Shown here one piece after another: positions 34,650 to 46,243 of a stretch of 64,000 nucleotides of DNA. A program made the translations under genes and the position numbers. Every line of letters begins with the position of its first letter. The stretch's first letter is position 1. Below the pieces are notes generated by a model. The model did not search any database. It saw nothing but the letters and a program-made list of their open reading frames with translations, and was not told where the DNA came from. The stretch covers positions 957,501 to 1,021,500 of the forward strand of contig NZ_FZNV01000001.1 of NCBI RefSeq assembly GCF_900188415.1, in the 5' to 3' direction. The stretch is from Maribacter sedimenticola. GTDB taxonomy: Bacteria > Bacteroidota > Bacteroidia > Flavobacteriales > Flavobacteriaceae.

Positions 34650-34835
34650 TTATAGGGCATCTATAAAATTCTTTAATTTTTCTTTAGATTCCCCTGTTTT
34701 TTCCTGTATTCTACCAAGTAACTCATCTGATTTTCCTTCGGCATAGGTAAGATCATCATCTGTAAGGTTGCCATACTTTTGTTTTAGCTTACCTTTTGCA
34801 ATGTTCCATTTTCCTTTAAATTGTTCTTCATTCAT
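34650..34835 (-). CDS. CsbD family stress-response protein
   Basis: A 61-residue hydrophilic protein, almost wholly one CsbD domain: MNEEQFKGKWNIAKGKLKQK, YGNLTDDDL and EGKSDELLGRIQEKTG. CsbD-like proteins are general-stress proteins in several bacteria (sigma-B regulated in Bacillus); the molecular role is unknown. It is convergent with asnB. Confidence 0.93.
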   Translation of the reverse strand: MNEEQFKGKWNIAKGKLKQKYGNLTDDDLTYAEGKSDELLGRIQEKTGESKEKLKNFIDAL

Positions 34836-37184
<2,349 letters not shown>

Positions 37185-37203
37185 AAAATACCAGTTACAC
37201 AAC

Positions 37204-37234
37204 AAAAACCTGCGCCTAAAACGCAGGTTTTTTA
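37204..37234 (+). terminator. Terminator after gyrB
   Basis: aaaaacctgcg (37204-37214) and cgcaggttttt (37222-37232) form an 11-bp stem with a T-run; it lies 20 nt after the gyrB stop and 22 nt before the next start. Confidence 0.85.
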
Positions 37235-37255
37235 TTTTTAGCTAAAATTATAAAA

Positions 37256-38272
37256 ATGAAGAAGTTACTAACAGTTTTATGTTTATGCACATCATTGGGC
37301 CTCATGGCGCAAACAAATTTTAACGATGTATTTGCTGCAGGTGTTGAAGATGCGGAGCAGTTTACCACGGACTATATGGAACCCCTTTCCGAAAGTGTGG
37401 TCTATAGTTTGGCCACAGGTTGGTACAATACTGCAGATGCAAAGCCTTTGGGTGGGTTTGAAATTTCAATTATTGGTAATATAACCGGATTTAAAAATAA
37501 GACCGATAAGAAAACCTTTATCCTTGATCCCAACGATTATCAGAATCTGGATTTTGTAGAGAACCCTGGTACGGCTAGAGCGGTTTCTACGGTTTTGGGA
37601 GATATAACCGGTACAAGGGTATATGTAGAAGGTGAAGTAGCTGGCTTTACCACAAGAAAAGAGTTTACACTACCATCCGGACTTTCCGGTGAAGGGGTGG
37701 ATTTTGTGCCATCTGGCTATATTCAAGCAAGTGTAGGCTTAATCAAAGGAATGGAAATAAAGGCGCGTTTTCTGCCCAAAATGGAATATGAAGATGCCTC
37801 TGTAGGTTTAGTAGGTATTGGTTTACAGCATGATTTTACCAAATTGTTACCTGCGGATAAGATATTGCCCGTAGCAATTTCTGCGGTAATTGGGTATACC
37901 AATATTTCCGGGGATTATAATTTGGAAAACATTAATATTGCGGAAGGTGAAAACCAGCGTATTGAATCCAACATCAATAGTTGGAATTTTAGTGCGGTAG
38001 TATCCACAAAACTCCCTATAATAAATTTTTATGGTGGTTTAGGATACGTTTCAGGAAAGTCTGTTACAGACGTTTTGGGTACTTATAGGGTTACGGAAGG
38101 CCCCTTGACTTCAGAGGAATTTATTGACCCATTCTCCATAACCAAAAAAGTAAGTGGTGTAACCGGTACCGTAGGTACAAAACTTAAACTGGGCTTTTTT
38201 AGGCTTAATGCGGAATATAATTTAGGAGAATTCAATACTGCTACCTTGGGTATAAATTTTGGTTTTAGATAA
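37256..38272 (+). CDS. Outer-membrane barrel-like protein (DUF6588-like)
   Basis: A 338-residue exported protein (signal peptide ending GLMAQ). The mature part is rich in amphipathic beta strands, with NLGEFNTATLGINFGFR at the end, suggesting a small outer-membrane barrel. The N-terminal FNDVFAAGVEDAEQFTTDYM and LATGWYNTADAKPLGGFEI segments are typical of a Bacteroidota-specific family annotated DUF6588. The function is unknown. A stem-loop follows the gene. Confidence 0.75.
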   Translation: MKKLLTVLCLCTSLGLMAQTNFNDVFAAGVEDAEQFTTDYMEPLSESVVYSLATGWYNTADAKPLGGFEISIIGNITGFKNKTDKKTFILDPNDYQNLDFVENPGTARAVSTVLGDITGTRVYVEGEVAGFTTRKEFTLPSGLSGEGVDFVPSGYIQASVGLIKGMEIKARFLPKMEYEDASVGLVGIGLQHDFTKLLPADKILPVAISAVIGYTNISGDYNLENINIAEGENQRIESNINSWNFSAVVSTKLPIINFYGGLGYVSGKSVTDVLGTYRVTEGPLTSEEFIDPFSITKKVSGVTGTVGTKLKLGFFRLNAEYNLGEFNTATLGINFGFR

Positions 38273-38314
38273 TGAATGCCAAAAGACCAAAATAAGGTTT
38301 TGTTTTACAGTGAT

Positions 38315-38350
38315 AAAAAATCCTTAAAGAGCAGTCTTTAAGGATTTTTT
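38315..38350 (+). terminator. Terminator after the DUF6588-like gene
   Basis: Perfect 16-bp arms aaaaaatccttaaaga (38315-38330) and tctttaaggatttttt (38335-38350) with loop gcag. Confidence 0.88.
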
Positions 38351-38411
38351 ATGGAGTTTTACAGAGAATCTGATACTGTTTGTTATCATGCTGCCAAAAT
38401 TGGGGTAAAAT

Positions 38412-38448
38412 AAAAAAGCCTGCCTAGATTGCTCCAGACAGACTTTTT
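38412..38448 (-). terminator. Terminator of the minus-strand lipoprotein gene
   Basis: In the minus-strand RNA, 38448-38434 pairs with 38426-38412 through about 14 pairs including G-U pairs, ending in U6. On the plus strand the same positions would be C-A mismatches, so the element is directional. Confidence 0.75.
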
Positions 38449-38470
38449 CCCATGGCCCTGTTAAAATCGT

Positions 38471-38851
38471 TTATTCCCTAACGGCCAACGTACTTCCCTC
38501 GTTACTTTCAAGGTAAGTAGTGCCATCATCGGCTTGTACTATGGTAATGATATGGGTTGGTTTACCGTCAAGGCCCCTATATTCTATAGTATAGGTATCT
38601 CCTTGTCTGGACCAGTTAAAATCGGTTTTTAAGGAAATGGTAGTACCGTTGATTTCATGGTATCTACCTAAATAGACATCATTGAATATCCATTCTTTAC
38701 GGATCGTTTGTTTAGATGAATTTTCTGCAGGTACAATTTTGGATTGCGACCATATTCCAATAATGGGATCGTTGTTCTGTTCTATCCTAGAACAGTTGGC
38801 CAAAAATATGACGGCACAAATAGCCACCAAAGAGAGGAACTTTTTAGTCAT
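38471..38851 (-). CDS. Small lipoprotein, lipocalin-like
   Basis: A 126-residue lipoprotein with lipobox LANC (Cys20). The mature part starts with IIGIWSQSK and is a beta-rich pattern of the lipocalin-like type found in many short Bacteroidota lipoproteins. No active site is recognised. It is alone on the strand, with its own directional terminator. Confidence 0.72.
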   Translation of the reverse strand: MTKKFLSLVAICAVIFLANCSRIEQNNDPIIGIWSQSKIVPAENSSKQTIRKEWIFNDVYLGRYHEINGTTISLKTDFNWSRQGDTYTIEYRGLDGKPTHIITIVQADDGTTYLESNEGSTLAVRE

Positions 38852-39063
38852 AAGTAGGTTAATTTATGTTGGATTTGGGATCCACAATTATTAACGCAAT
38901 GCTTTTTGCGTTATTACTAAAATTCGATGTACTGCATCAATTTTCCGATTTCTTCGTTAAAGCGTCTTTTTTTTTAACAACATGTGCATTTAATCGATGT
39001 TTTTACAACCCCTATTCTAGAATTTAATAAGGCGTTCCCGACCGAAATTCGTCAATAAATACC

Positions 39064-39071
39064 TATTTTTG
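39064..39071 (+). promoter_or_regulatory. Candidate -7 box for mdh
   Basis: TATTTTTG, 80 nt before the mdh start. No -33 TTG at standard spacing was found. Confidence 0.35.
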
Positions 39072-39143
39072 AGCTGATATAATCAATATATTAAGATGGA
39101 TCGTTTCCATTTAATAAATACTAATTCATAAAAATAGACATAC

Positions 39144-40070
39144 ATGAAAGTTACAGTAGTTGGTGCAGGCGCAGTAGGTGCTAGTTGTGCGGAATACATT
39201 GCTATCAAGGATTTTGCCTCTGAAGTGGTTATTTTGGACATTAAGGAAGGATATGCTGAAGGAAAAGCGATGGATTTGATGCAAACTGCATCGTTAATGG
39301 GTTTTGACACCAAAATTACGGGCAGTACAAATGATTATGCAAAAACTGCAGATAGTCATATCGCAGTAATTACTTCCGGTATTCCAAGAAAACCGGGTAT
39401 GACAAGGGAAGAGTTGATAGGGATAAACGCAGGTATCGTAAAAACGGTATCCAGTAACTTGTTACAGCATTCACCAAATGTAATTATTATAGTAGTCAGT
39501 AACCCAATGGATACTATGACCTATTTGGTACATAAAACCACCGGTCTTCCAAAAAACAGGATAATTGGTATGGGCGGTGCCTTGGACAGTGCTAGATTTA
39601 AGTATAGATTGGCAGAGGCAATGGAAGCTCCAATATCTGATATTGATGGTATGGTCATAGGTGGCCATAGTGATACCGGTATGGTACCGTTGACCTCACA
39701 CGCCACAAGAAATAGTATCAGGGTCTCTGAATTTTTATCGGAGGAAAGATTACAGCAGGTTGCGGAAGACACCAAAGTTGGTGGTGCAACCTTGACCAAA
39801 TTGTTAGGTACAAGTGCATGGTACGCGCCAGGAGCTGCAGTATCATCTATGGTACAGGCCATTGCATGTGACCAGAAAAAAATGTTCCCATGTTCCTCTT
39901 TGTTGGAAGGTGAGTATGGCCTAAACGATATCTGTATTGGTGTACCGGTGATCTTAGGTAAGGACGGTATTGAAAAAATAGTTGATATTCCTTTAAGCGA
40001 TGCCGAGAAAGCTAAAATGCAGGAGAGTGCCGCAGGTGTAACAAAAACCAATGGGCTTTTAGAGTTATAA
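39144..40070 (+). CDS. mdh: Malate dehydrogenase
   Basis: A 308-residue NAD-dependent malate dehydrogenase of the LDH-like (mesophilic tetrameric) type. The N-terminal VGAGAVGAS binds NAD. The substrate arginines are in GIPRKPGMTREEL, and VVSNPMD and the catalytic His in GGHSDTGMVP are intact. The Arg after IP and the absence of lactate-specific Gln indicate malate. It acts in the TCA cycle, converting malate to oxaloacetate. A terminator follows. Confidence 0.95.
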   Translation: MKVTVVGAGAVGASCAEYIAIKDFASEVVILDIKEGYAEGKAMDLMQTASLMGFDTKITGSTNDYAKTADSHIAVITSGIPRKPGMTREELIGINAGIVKTVSSNLLQHSPNVIIIVVSNPMDTMTYLVHKTTGLPKNRIIGMGGALDSARFKYRLAEAMEAPISDIDGMVIGGHSDTGMVPLTSHATRNSIRVSEFLSEERLQQVAEDTKVGGATLTKLLGTSAWYAPGAAVSSMVQAIACDQKKMFPCSSLLEGEYGLNDICIGVPVILGKDGIEKIVDIPLSDAEKAKMQESAAGVTKTNGLLEL

Positions 40071-40091
40071 CCTTAATAACCTTACTATACG

Positions 40092-40124
40092 GAAAACCCC
40101 CATATTAGAACTATGGGGGTTTTC
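40092..40124 (+). terminator. Terminator after mdh
   Basis: gaaaacccccata (40092-40104) and tatgggggttttc (40112-40124) form a perfect 13-bp stem. Confidence 0.85.
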
Positions 40125-40203
40125 TATTATAAGTGAATAGCCACCAGGTATTTATTGTATGAAATAAACTACCTAGTATAATCTTTCTTTTTATATTTGC
40201 CGC

Positions 40204-40821
40204 ATGAATGCAAAATGGTGCGTAAGTACTTTAATCATTATACTGGCCGTTTTAGGGCTAAGTCAAGGGCATACCAAAGCTTCTAATCAGCAAATTTCAT
40301 TACAATTTACAGATGTAGAACTAGCTTCGGATACTGCTCATGACGAAGTTGTGGCAGCTATCACCAGAAAGTTGAACGTTCTGGGTGTTGAAGCTATTGA
40401 AATTATAGAAAATGACGGAACACAAGTAAGTATCCGTTATTATAGTGATATGGATGCCCCAAGCGTTAAAGCGTTTCTTACGCAAGAAAACTTAGGGGAT
40501 TCTTCTAGTGGCGATAGGTTGCCAATAGACTTTCCAAAGGAAAAAATTCCTGAGGAGTATAAACTTGTAGTATCTGACCTTCATCAACAAGGTGATACCG
40601 TAGTAGTTTTAAACGGTAATCTAGTACCTGTACAAAAGCAGGAGATTACTGACCTTTTTAATCCTGTAGTATTAAATTTCAGTGCACAAATTGTTTTAGA
40701 GCAAGGGATCGTTGAACATACAGCGTATAAAATCAATAAAGATATTGCTATTGCAATTGATCAAACTTTCCAAAATATTCCAGAGGTAAGGGCAGGACCT
40801 TACAATAATGCCAACAGTTAG
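40204..40821 (+). CDS. Hypothetical exported protein upstream of secDF
   Basis: A 205-residue protein with an N-terminal hydrophobic signal (STLIIILAVLGLSQG). The segment EVVAAITRKLNVLGVEAIEIIENDGTQ resembles, in pattern only, the VLRERIDGFGVTQPNIQ region of SecD periplasmic P1 domains, suggesting a ferredoxin-like fold. A gap of 109 nt separates it from secDF on the same strand. A TATATTTG at 40192-40199 ends just 4 nt before its ATG; if used, the transcript would be nearly leaderless. The role is unknown; an accessory to secretion is a guess from position. Confidence 0.65.
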   Translation: MNAKWCVSTLIIILAVLGLSQGHTKASNQQISLQFTDVELASDTAHDEVVAAITRKLNVLGVEAIEIIENDGTQVSIRYYSDMDAPSVKAFLTQENLGDSSSGDRLPIDFPKEKIPEEYKLVVSDLHQQGDTVVVLNGNLVPVQKQEITDLFNPVVLNFSAQIVLEQGIVEHTAYKINKDIAIAIDQTFQNIPEVRAGPYNNANS

Positions 40822-40930
40822 TAATAGTACGTGTACTTACACGGAGCGTATCTACTTTTCGATAAAGTATGATGGGCCAATTTTAAAAAATTTCAGAACC
40901 TTAATCAATACACTTAAATAAATAATTAAA

Positions 40931-43909
40931 ATGCAAAATAAAGGACTTATAAAGCTATTTGCTTTATTATTCGGGTTAGTGAGTATTTACCAGCTATCCT
41001 ACACATTTGTGACCAGCAAGGTAGAAAAAGAATCTACGGTGTTTGCTGCTAGTCAAGTTCCTGAATCAGAGGAAGATTATATAACCAAAAGAGAACAAGT
41101 GGCTATGCGTTATTTGGATTCAATTGGTGATAATTCCGTTTTAGGATATACCTCCTATAATGAAGCCAAAAAGAAAGAACTAAATAAAGGTCTTGACCTT
41201 AAAGGTGGAATTAACGTAACCTTACAAATTTCCGTAAAGGATATCTTGAAAGGCTTGGCCAATAATACAAAGAACCCTGTATTCAACAAAGCTTTGGCAG
41301 ATGCTGATTTAGCGGCCAAAAATAGTGATGATACTTATTTGGATTTGTTCTTTGAAGCATTCGATAATATTAAGGGAGATACCAAATTGGCATCGCCCGA
41401 TATTTTTGCGACCAAAAGTTTGGTAGATGCCAACGAGGTGAACACCCAAATGTCAGATGATGAGGTGAAGCCGATCATCAGAACTAAGATAGATGAATCC
41501 ATAGTATCTGCATTTGAGGTATTAAGAGAGCGTATTGATGGTTTTGGGGTAACACAACCTAATATTCAGAGAGAAGGAAATTCTGGTCGTATTCTGGTAG
41601 AATTACCTGGAGCTAGGGATATTGCCCGTGCACAGGAATTATTGTCAAGTACAGCCCAATTAGAGTTCTGGGAAACTCACAAACAAAGCAATCCAAGCTT
41701 TAGTACCTTTTTGATTCAGGCAAATGAGAAGCTAAAGGAAATTGTGGATGTAGAGCGTCCGGAGCCGGTAAAGGAAGAAACGGAGCTTGACTCTTTATTA
41801 TCGGACGTTTCTGCGGATTCATTGGATTTGGCCACACAGGTTAATCCTTTGTACGAGTTGTTGATTCCTGCCAATCCAGGAAGCAACGCCATGTTTCGTG
41901 CGGCAATTAAGGATACGGCCACAATAGGTTCGTATTTAAGAATGCCGGAAATTAGAAGATTGTTACCTGCTGATATTCAATTTACAAAGTTCTTATGGCA
42001 ACGACCTGCAACAAAAGATGCTGAGGTTATTGATTTGTATGCTTTAAAAAGCAATAGGGAAGGTACTCCTAGAATGAGTGGAGATGTTGTAAGCGATGCT
42101 AGGGCCGAGTTTGATCAATTCAATGATCCTGTCGTTACCATGAACATGAACTCTGCTGGTTCAAAATTATGGCAGAAATTAACGAGTGATGCCAATATTA
42201 ACCAAACGGGTATTGCCGTAGTGTTGGATAACAAGGTGTATACCGCTCCTGGCTGTTCGGTTGTTGGTGGTATTACAGGTGGTAGAACGGAAATTTCTGG
42301 AAATTTCACCATTAACGAGACCAAGGATATTGCCAATGTACTTAGGGCCGGTAAGCTTCCTGCACGTGCAGAAATCATTCAATCGGAAATTGTTGGTCCA
42401 TCATTGGGGCAAGAGGCAATAGACAGTGGATTTATGTCTTTCCTAATTGCTATGGCTATCGTTTTATTATGGATGATCGCTTACTATGGTAAAGCAGGTG
42501 CATTTGCGGATATAGCATTGTTATTGAACATCTTATTGATCTTTGGGGTGTTGACCAGCTTGAACGCCGTATTGACATTACCTGGTATTGCAGGTATCGT
42601 ATTGACCATAGGTATGTCCGTGGATGCCAACGTTCTTATTTTTGAACGTATCAAGGAAGAATTGGCAAAAGGAAAAGGGAAGAGTCAGGCAGTTGCTGAC
42701 GGATTTGGAAATGCGCTTTCTTCTATTCTGGATGCCAACATAACAACAGGCCTTACCGCAATTATACTGTTCATATTTGGTTCTGGACCAATTAAAGGTT
42801 TTGCAACTACATTATTGATAGGTATCATTACATCTTTATTTACGGCCATATTTATAACACGTTTATTGGTAGATTGGTATTTGGAAGGTAAAGGTAGAAG
42901 CCTTGATTTTTCCACAAGTCTAACCAAGAACCTGTTTAAGAATATCAATATAGATTTCTTGATCAAAAGAAAGATTGCTTATGTAATTTCCGCTATTCTT
43001 GTTGCCGTAGGATTGTTTTCACTATTCTTTGGCCCGGGATTACAGCAAGGTGTTGACTTTGTGGGCGGGCGTTCGTATACCGTTCGTTTTGAGCAACCGG
43101 TGAACCCTTCTGAAATTGCATCGGAACTTAATACCGTTTTTGGTAGCGGAACCAATGTAAAGACTTATGGTGAATCTAACCAAGTAAAGATTACTACTCC
43201 TTATAAAGTAGATGTGGAAGGTATTGAAGTAGATACTGAAATTCAGGATAAATTATATACTTCACTTCAAAAATACCTGCCAGATGGCTTTGACAAGGAT
43301 GCTTTTGTCCTTGGAGGTGTAGATGAGGATGCAATAGGTATTTTACAATCTGTAAAGGTTGGGCCAACAATTGCAGATGATATTAAGAACAATGCATTTT
43401 TAGCCATTTTAGGTTCTCTTGCCGTAGTGTTCCTTTATATCTTATTAAGGTTTAGAAGGTGGCAATTCTCTTTAGGAGCGGTAGTAGCCGTTTTCCATGA
43501 TGTATTGATCGTGTTAGGTGTGTTCTCTATATTTGGTAAATTGATGCCTTTTAATATGGAAATTGACCAAGCTTTTATCGCGGCGATTCTAACGGTAATT
43601 GGTTACTCCTTGAATGATACCGTGGTTGTGTTTGACCGAATTCGTGAAACGTTGGCGGAACGTGGTTGGAAAGGTGGTTCCAATATTAATTTTGCGATCA
43701 ATACTACATTAAGTAGAACATTGAATACGTCTTTGACCACCTTAGTGGTGTTATTGGCCATTTTTATTTTCGGTGGTGAATCGTTAAGAGGGTTTATGTT
43801 CGCAATGATCGTAGGTGTTATAGTAGGTACATATTCTTCCGTATTTATTGCAACTCCTGTAATGTTCGATGCTTTGAGCAAAAAAATTACATCAGGAAAG
43901 GAAAAATAG
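40931..43909 (+). CDS. secDF: Fused protein translocase subunit SecDF
   Basis: A 992-residue fusion of SecD and SecF. The SecD part (about 1-660) has an N-terminal membrane helix, the DLKGGINVTLQ motif, a large periplasmic P1 region with VLRERIDGFGVTQPN and an Asp/Glu-rich insert, and helices with GIVLTIGMSVDANVLIFERIKEE. The SecF part (from about 670) starts with a membrane helix, has GVDFVGGRSYTVRF and ends with GYSLNDTVVVFDRIRETL. It drives late steps of Sec export using the proton-motive force. The fusion is normal in Bacteroidota. A terminator shared with the convergent ABC gene follows. Confidence 0.97.
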   Translation: MQNKGLIKLFALLFGLVSIYQLSYTFVTSKVEKESTVFAASQVPESEEDYITKREQVAMRYLDSIGDNSVLGYTSYNEAKKKELNKGLDLKGGINVTLQISVKDILKGLANNTKNPVFNKALADADLAAKNSDDTYLDLFFEAFDNIKGDTKLASPDIFATKSLVDANEVNTQMSDDEVKPIIRTKIDESIVSAFEVLRERIDGFGVTQPNIQREGNSGRILVELPGARDIARAQELLSSTAQLEFWETHKQSNPSFSTFLIQANEKLKEIVDVERPEPVKEETELDSLLSDVSADSLDLATQVNPLYELLIPANPGSNAMFRAAIKDTATIGSYLRMPEIRRLLPADIQFTKFLWQRPATKDAEVIDLYALKSNREGTPRMSGDVVSDARAEFDQFNDPVVTMNMNSAGSKLWQKLTSDANINQTGIAVVLDNKVYTAPGCSVVGGITGGRTEISGNFTINETKDIANVLRAGKLPARAEIIQSEIVGPSLGQEAIDSGFMSFLIAMAIVLLWMIAYYGKAGAFADIALLLNILLIFGVLTSLNAVLTLPGIAGIVLTIGMSVDANVLIFERIKEELAKGKGKSQAVADGFGNALSSILDANITTGLTAIILFIFGSGPIKGFATTLLIGIITSLFTAIFITRLLVDWYLEGKGRSLDFSTSLTKNLFKNINIDFLIKRKIAYVISAILVAVGLFSLFFGPGLQQGVDFVGGRSYTVRFEQPVNPSEIASELNTVFGSGTNVKTYGESNQVKITTPYKVDVEGIEVDTEIQDKLYTSLQKYLPDGFDKDAFVLGGVDEDAIGILQSVKVGPTIADDIKNNAFLAILGSLAVVFLYILLRFRRWQFSLGAVVAVFHDVLIVLGVFSIFGKLMPFNMEIDQAFIAAILTVIGYSLNDTVVVFDRIRETLAERGWKGGSNINFAINTTLSRTLNTSLTTLVVLLAIFIFGGESLRGFMFAMIVGVIVGTYSSVFIATPVMFDALSKKITSGKEK

Positions 43910-43926
43910 AATTTTAGAATTTTAAG

Positions 43927-43963
43927 AAAAAATCGCTATCCTTTTGGGATAGCGATTTTTTTT
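43927..43963. terminator. Bidirectional terminator after secDF and the ModF-like gene
   Basis: aaaaaatcgctatcc (43927-43941) pairs with ggatagcgatttttt (43947-43961). The last T residues overlap the stop region of the minus-strand gene at 43962. Confidence 0.88.
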
Positions 43964-45194
43964 ATGTCTTGCTTATAAGTCCTTTTGAACCGTCATTGGA
44001 GTAGGATAGGCTAAATATATCTTTTGGCTCTAAAAATGGCTCTTTCCTGTGGGAAACAAAAATAATCGCAGTTGTAGTCTCTTCTGCAATTTTATTGACA
44101 AGTTCAACCAGCAGTGTGGCAGAAACATCGTCCATACCAGCGGTAGGTTCGTCCAATATTAACAAAGGTGGGTGTTTTACCATTGCGCGTGCAGTCATGA
44201 CCAATCGTTGTTTTCCCGTGGATAGTTTATTGAAATGAATATCTTTTTCTTCAAAAAGATCTAATAAGTACAACCATTCCCTTACAACCCGTTTCTGGGA
44301 CTCTGTAGGAATAGTATATAGGCCTACAGAATCTGTTAATCCGGATATGAGCATATATTCAATAGTATGCCTTCCACTAAATTTATTGGTCATAGCGGGG
44401 GAGTAGTATCCAATTTTTTCTTTAATGTCCCAAACACTTTCACCGCTTCCCTTTTTAGTGCCAAATAAATAGATGTCTTGTCCATAAGCTTTAGGGTTGT
44501 CTCCTGTTATCATGGAAAGTAGGGTACTTTTACCACTGCCATTTGGTCCCGTCAATTGCCAAAAATCCCCTGGATTAATAGTCCAATTGATATTCTTTAA
44601 GATTGGCCTATTTCCGTAATTGATCGTTACATCCTTAAATTTTACCAATGCATTGTTACATGGTACGGGAATCTTTAGTGGTTTTGGAATGCGGTCAGTA
44701 CTAAATGTATTTCTTGTGCTGGTACGTAAGGCTTCAGGAGATGTTATTTCAGAGAACAATGACCCTTCTAATTTACCAAATTTGTTCATGAATGATAAGG
44801 TATCCGCTGTACGGCTCGCAATTTGTACGAAAGCAATGGAAATGGAGTTTTTAAGAAGTATATGTTGTAATTCTTTTTGAAAACCTATATCCAAATTATC
44901 AAAAGGATTGTCCAAAATTATGTAATCAGGTTTTTGCTGTAACAAGTAATGCAACAACGCTTTTTTTTGTTCACCACTGGACATGGTTTCCAAGCTTTGA
45001 CTTTGAGTACTAATAATTTTCCGGTCATGCCTATCTTCTTCATCAATTAATTTTTCTAGTGTAAATGATGAATATATGCATCCTGTTTTGCCTTGAAATT
45101 CTCTTAGTTCCTTGGGTAGGGAACCCTTATTGAAAAGCTTGAAAAAATCTTTTTTATTAGAATTATTATTGATGTATATAACCCAATGATTCAT
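43962..45194 (-). CDS. ModF-like tandem ABC ATPase with truncated first half
   Basis: A 410-residue soluble protein resembling E. coli ModF (490 residues), a twin ABC ATPase without membrane partner. The C-terminal half is complete: GPNGSGKSTLLSMITGD (Walker A), LSTGKQR (signature), LLILDEPTAGMDD (Walker B) and the SHR switch. Its KGSGESVWDIKEKIGY segment matches ModF. The N-terminal half keeps a signature-like SSGEQKKAL and IILDNPFDNLD but has lost the Walker A region and is shorter, starting abruptly at MNHWVIY. The two halves could still form one composite ATP site. It is last in an operon-like run after lgt, DUF192 and GNAT genes; one base separates it from the GNAT stop. Confidence 0.85.
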   Translation of the reverse strand: MNHWVIYINNNSNKKDFFKLFNKGSLPKELREFQGKTGCIYSSFTLEKLIDEEDRHDRKIISTQSQSLETMSSGEQKKALLHYLLQQKPDYIILDNPFDNLDIGFQKELQHILLKNSISIAFVQIASRTADTLSFMNKFGKLEGSLFSEITSPEALRTSTRNTFSTDRIPKPLKIPVPCNNALVKFKDVTINYGNRPILKNINWTINPGDFWQLTGPNGSGKSTLLSMITGDNPKAYGQDIYLFGTKKGSGESVWDIKEKIGYYSPAMTNKFSGRHTIEYMLISGLTDSVGLYTIPTESQKRVVREWLYLLDLFEEKDIHFNKLSTGKQRLVMTARAMVKHPPLLILDEPTAGMDDVSATLLVELVNKIAEETTTAIIFVSHRKEPFLEPKDIFSLSYSNDGSKGLISKT

Positions 45195-45195
45195 T

Positions 45196-45741
45196 TTATT
45201 TACGAATTCTAAAAATATTGACCGGATTTTTTTTATAAGTTGTACTGCCGTCTATGGACATGCCTATTTTAAGGGCCGTTCGCTGGGAAGGTAGGTTATT
45301 GACCTGTATAATTGAAATTAAGCTTTCTGCCCAGTTGTTTTGGAAGGCTACGTTCTTACAAGCGCTTGCGGCTTCAAAAGCATATCCTTGACGCCAATAT
45401 TTGGGCAAAATTGAATATCCTATTTCCAATTCTTCTTGGTGATTTATATTTTGGATCAGTAGACCGGCTAGGCCAATTAACATATTTGATTCTTTGTGTA
45501 TAAGGGCGTTCATACCACCTGCACCACTGTCATACCGTTCAAAAATTCTATTAAATTGCTCTTGACAAGCTTGAATTGGATCTTTGGGTAAGCCGCTCCA
45601 AAATTGACTACTTAATGGCTCTTTATGAAAAGGAAGCCATTCTTGAAAATGGGACTGAGTGACTTTTTTGATCAATAACCGATCGGTTTCCTCATTCGTA
45701 AGTAGATAATTAGGCTTTATATTGTGCTGTTGTAGAGGCAA
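45196..45741 (-). CDS. GNAT family N-acetyltransferase
   Basis: About 181 residues, a Gcn5-related acetyltransferase of the RimJ/RimL-like group. The acetyl-CoA loop is RQGYAFEAA, preceded by EELEIGYSILPKYW, and a final beta-alpha unit NNLPSQRTALKIGM. No ATG is available at the start; I use the TTG at 45741, 7 nt after the DUF192 stop. A TTG at 45780 would overlap that gene by 32 nt. The acceptor substrate is unknown. Confidence 0.82.
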   Translation of the reverse strand: MPLQQHNIKPNYLLTNEETDRLLIKKVTQSHFQEWLPFHKEPLSSQFWSGLPKDPIQACQEQFNRIFERYDSGAGGMNALIHKESNMLIGLAGLLIQNINHQEELEIGYSILPKYWRQGYAFEAASACKNVAFQNNWAESLISIIQVNNLPSQRTALKIGMSIDGSTTYKKNPVNIFRIRK

Positions 45742-45748
45742 ATTATAA

Positions 45749-46243
45749 TTATTTACGACTATAACTAATACTATCCCCAATTGAAATATTCAATACTTCA
45801 GCTAATCCTCCGTTAATTTCAAGTACATATTTTACGGGAACTATTGAGGAAAGTCCATCTTCATTTAACGGTTGTGCATTTTCCTGCATACTGGCAAGGT
45901 TCAAATCTTCATCTATATACAATATGTCCAAAGGAAACTCCGTATTCTTCATGTAAAATGAGTGCATAGCTTCCGTGGGAAAAATAAATAGCATGGCCTG
46001 ATCGTTCTCCATGCCCTTTCTATACATTAATCCTGTTTGTGTTTCATATGAACTTTCGGCGAATTCTATGTTGAACGACGCCTTAATTGAATCTGTGGTA
46101 CCATGATAAATAAAAAGATCACCTTCATGCGTAAAACTGACTGATGGAGTGGAGATACTTTTTTTTACTTCTTTCTTACAGGAGCATACTGCCAATAACA
46201 TGGCAAATATCATCAGAAGCCGTATAAATTTAGAACCGTACAT
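45749..46243 (-). CDS. DUF192 lipoprotein
   Basis: A 164-residue protein with a lipoprotein signal (LLMIFAMLLAVCSC) and a DUF192 domain, recognised by QTGLMYRKGM, MHSFYMKNTEFPLDILYID and VLEINGG. The family forms small periplasmic beta domains of unknown function. Its start codon follows the lgt stop with no spacing (46243 and 46244), suggesting translational coupling; its own lipidation would depend on Lgt. Confidence 0.9.
   Translation of the reverse strand: MYGSKFIRLLMIFAMLLAVCSCKKEVKKSISTPSVSFTHEGDLFIYHGTTDSIKASFNIEFAESSYETQTGLMYRKGMENDQAMLFIFPTEAMHSFYMKNTEFPLDILYIDEDLNLASMQENAQPLNEDGLSSIVPVKYVLEINGGLAEVLNISIGDSISYSRK

Noticed and set aside
39521-40051. Long frame antisense to mdh
   Set aside because: mdh is fully recognised; the antisense frame has no domain and follows codon bias of the true gene.
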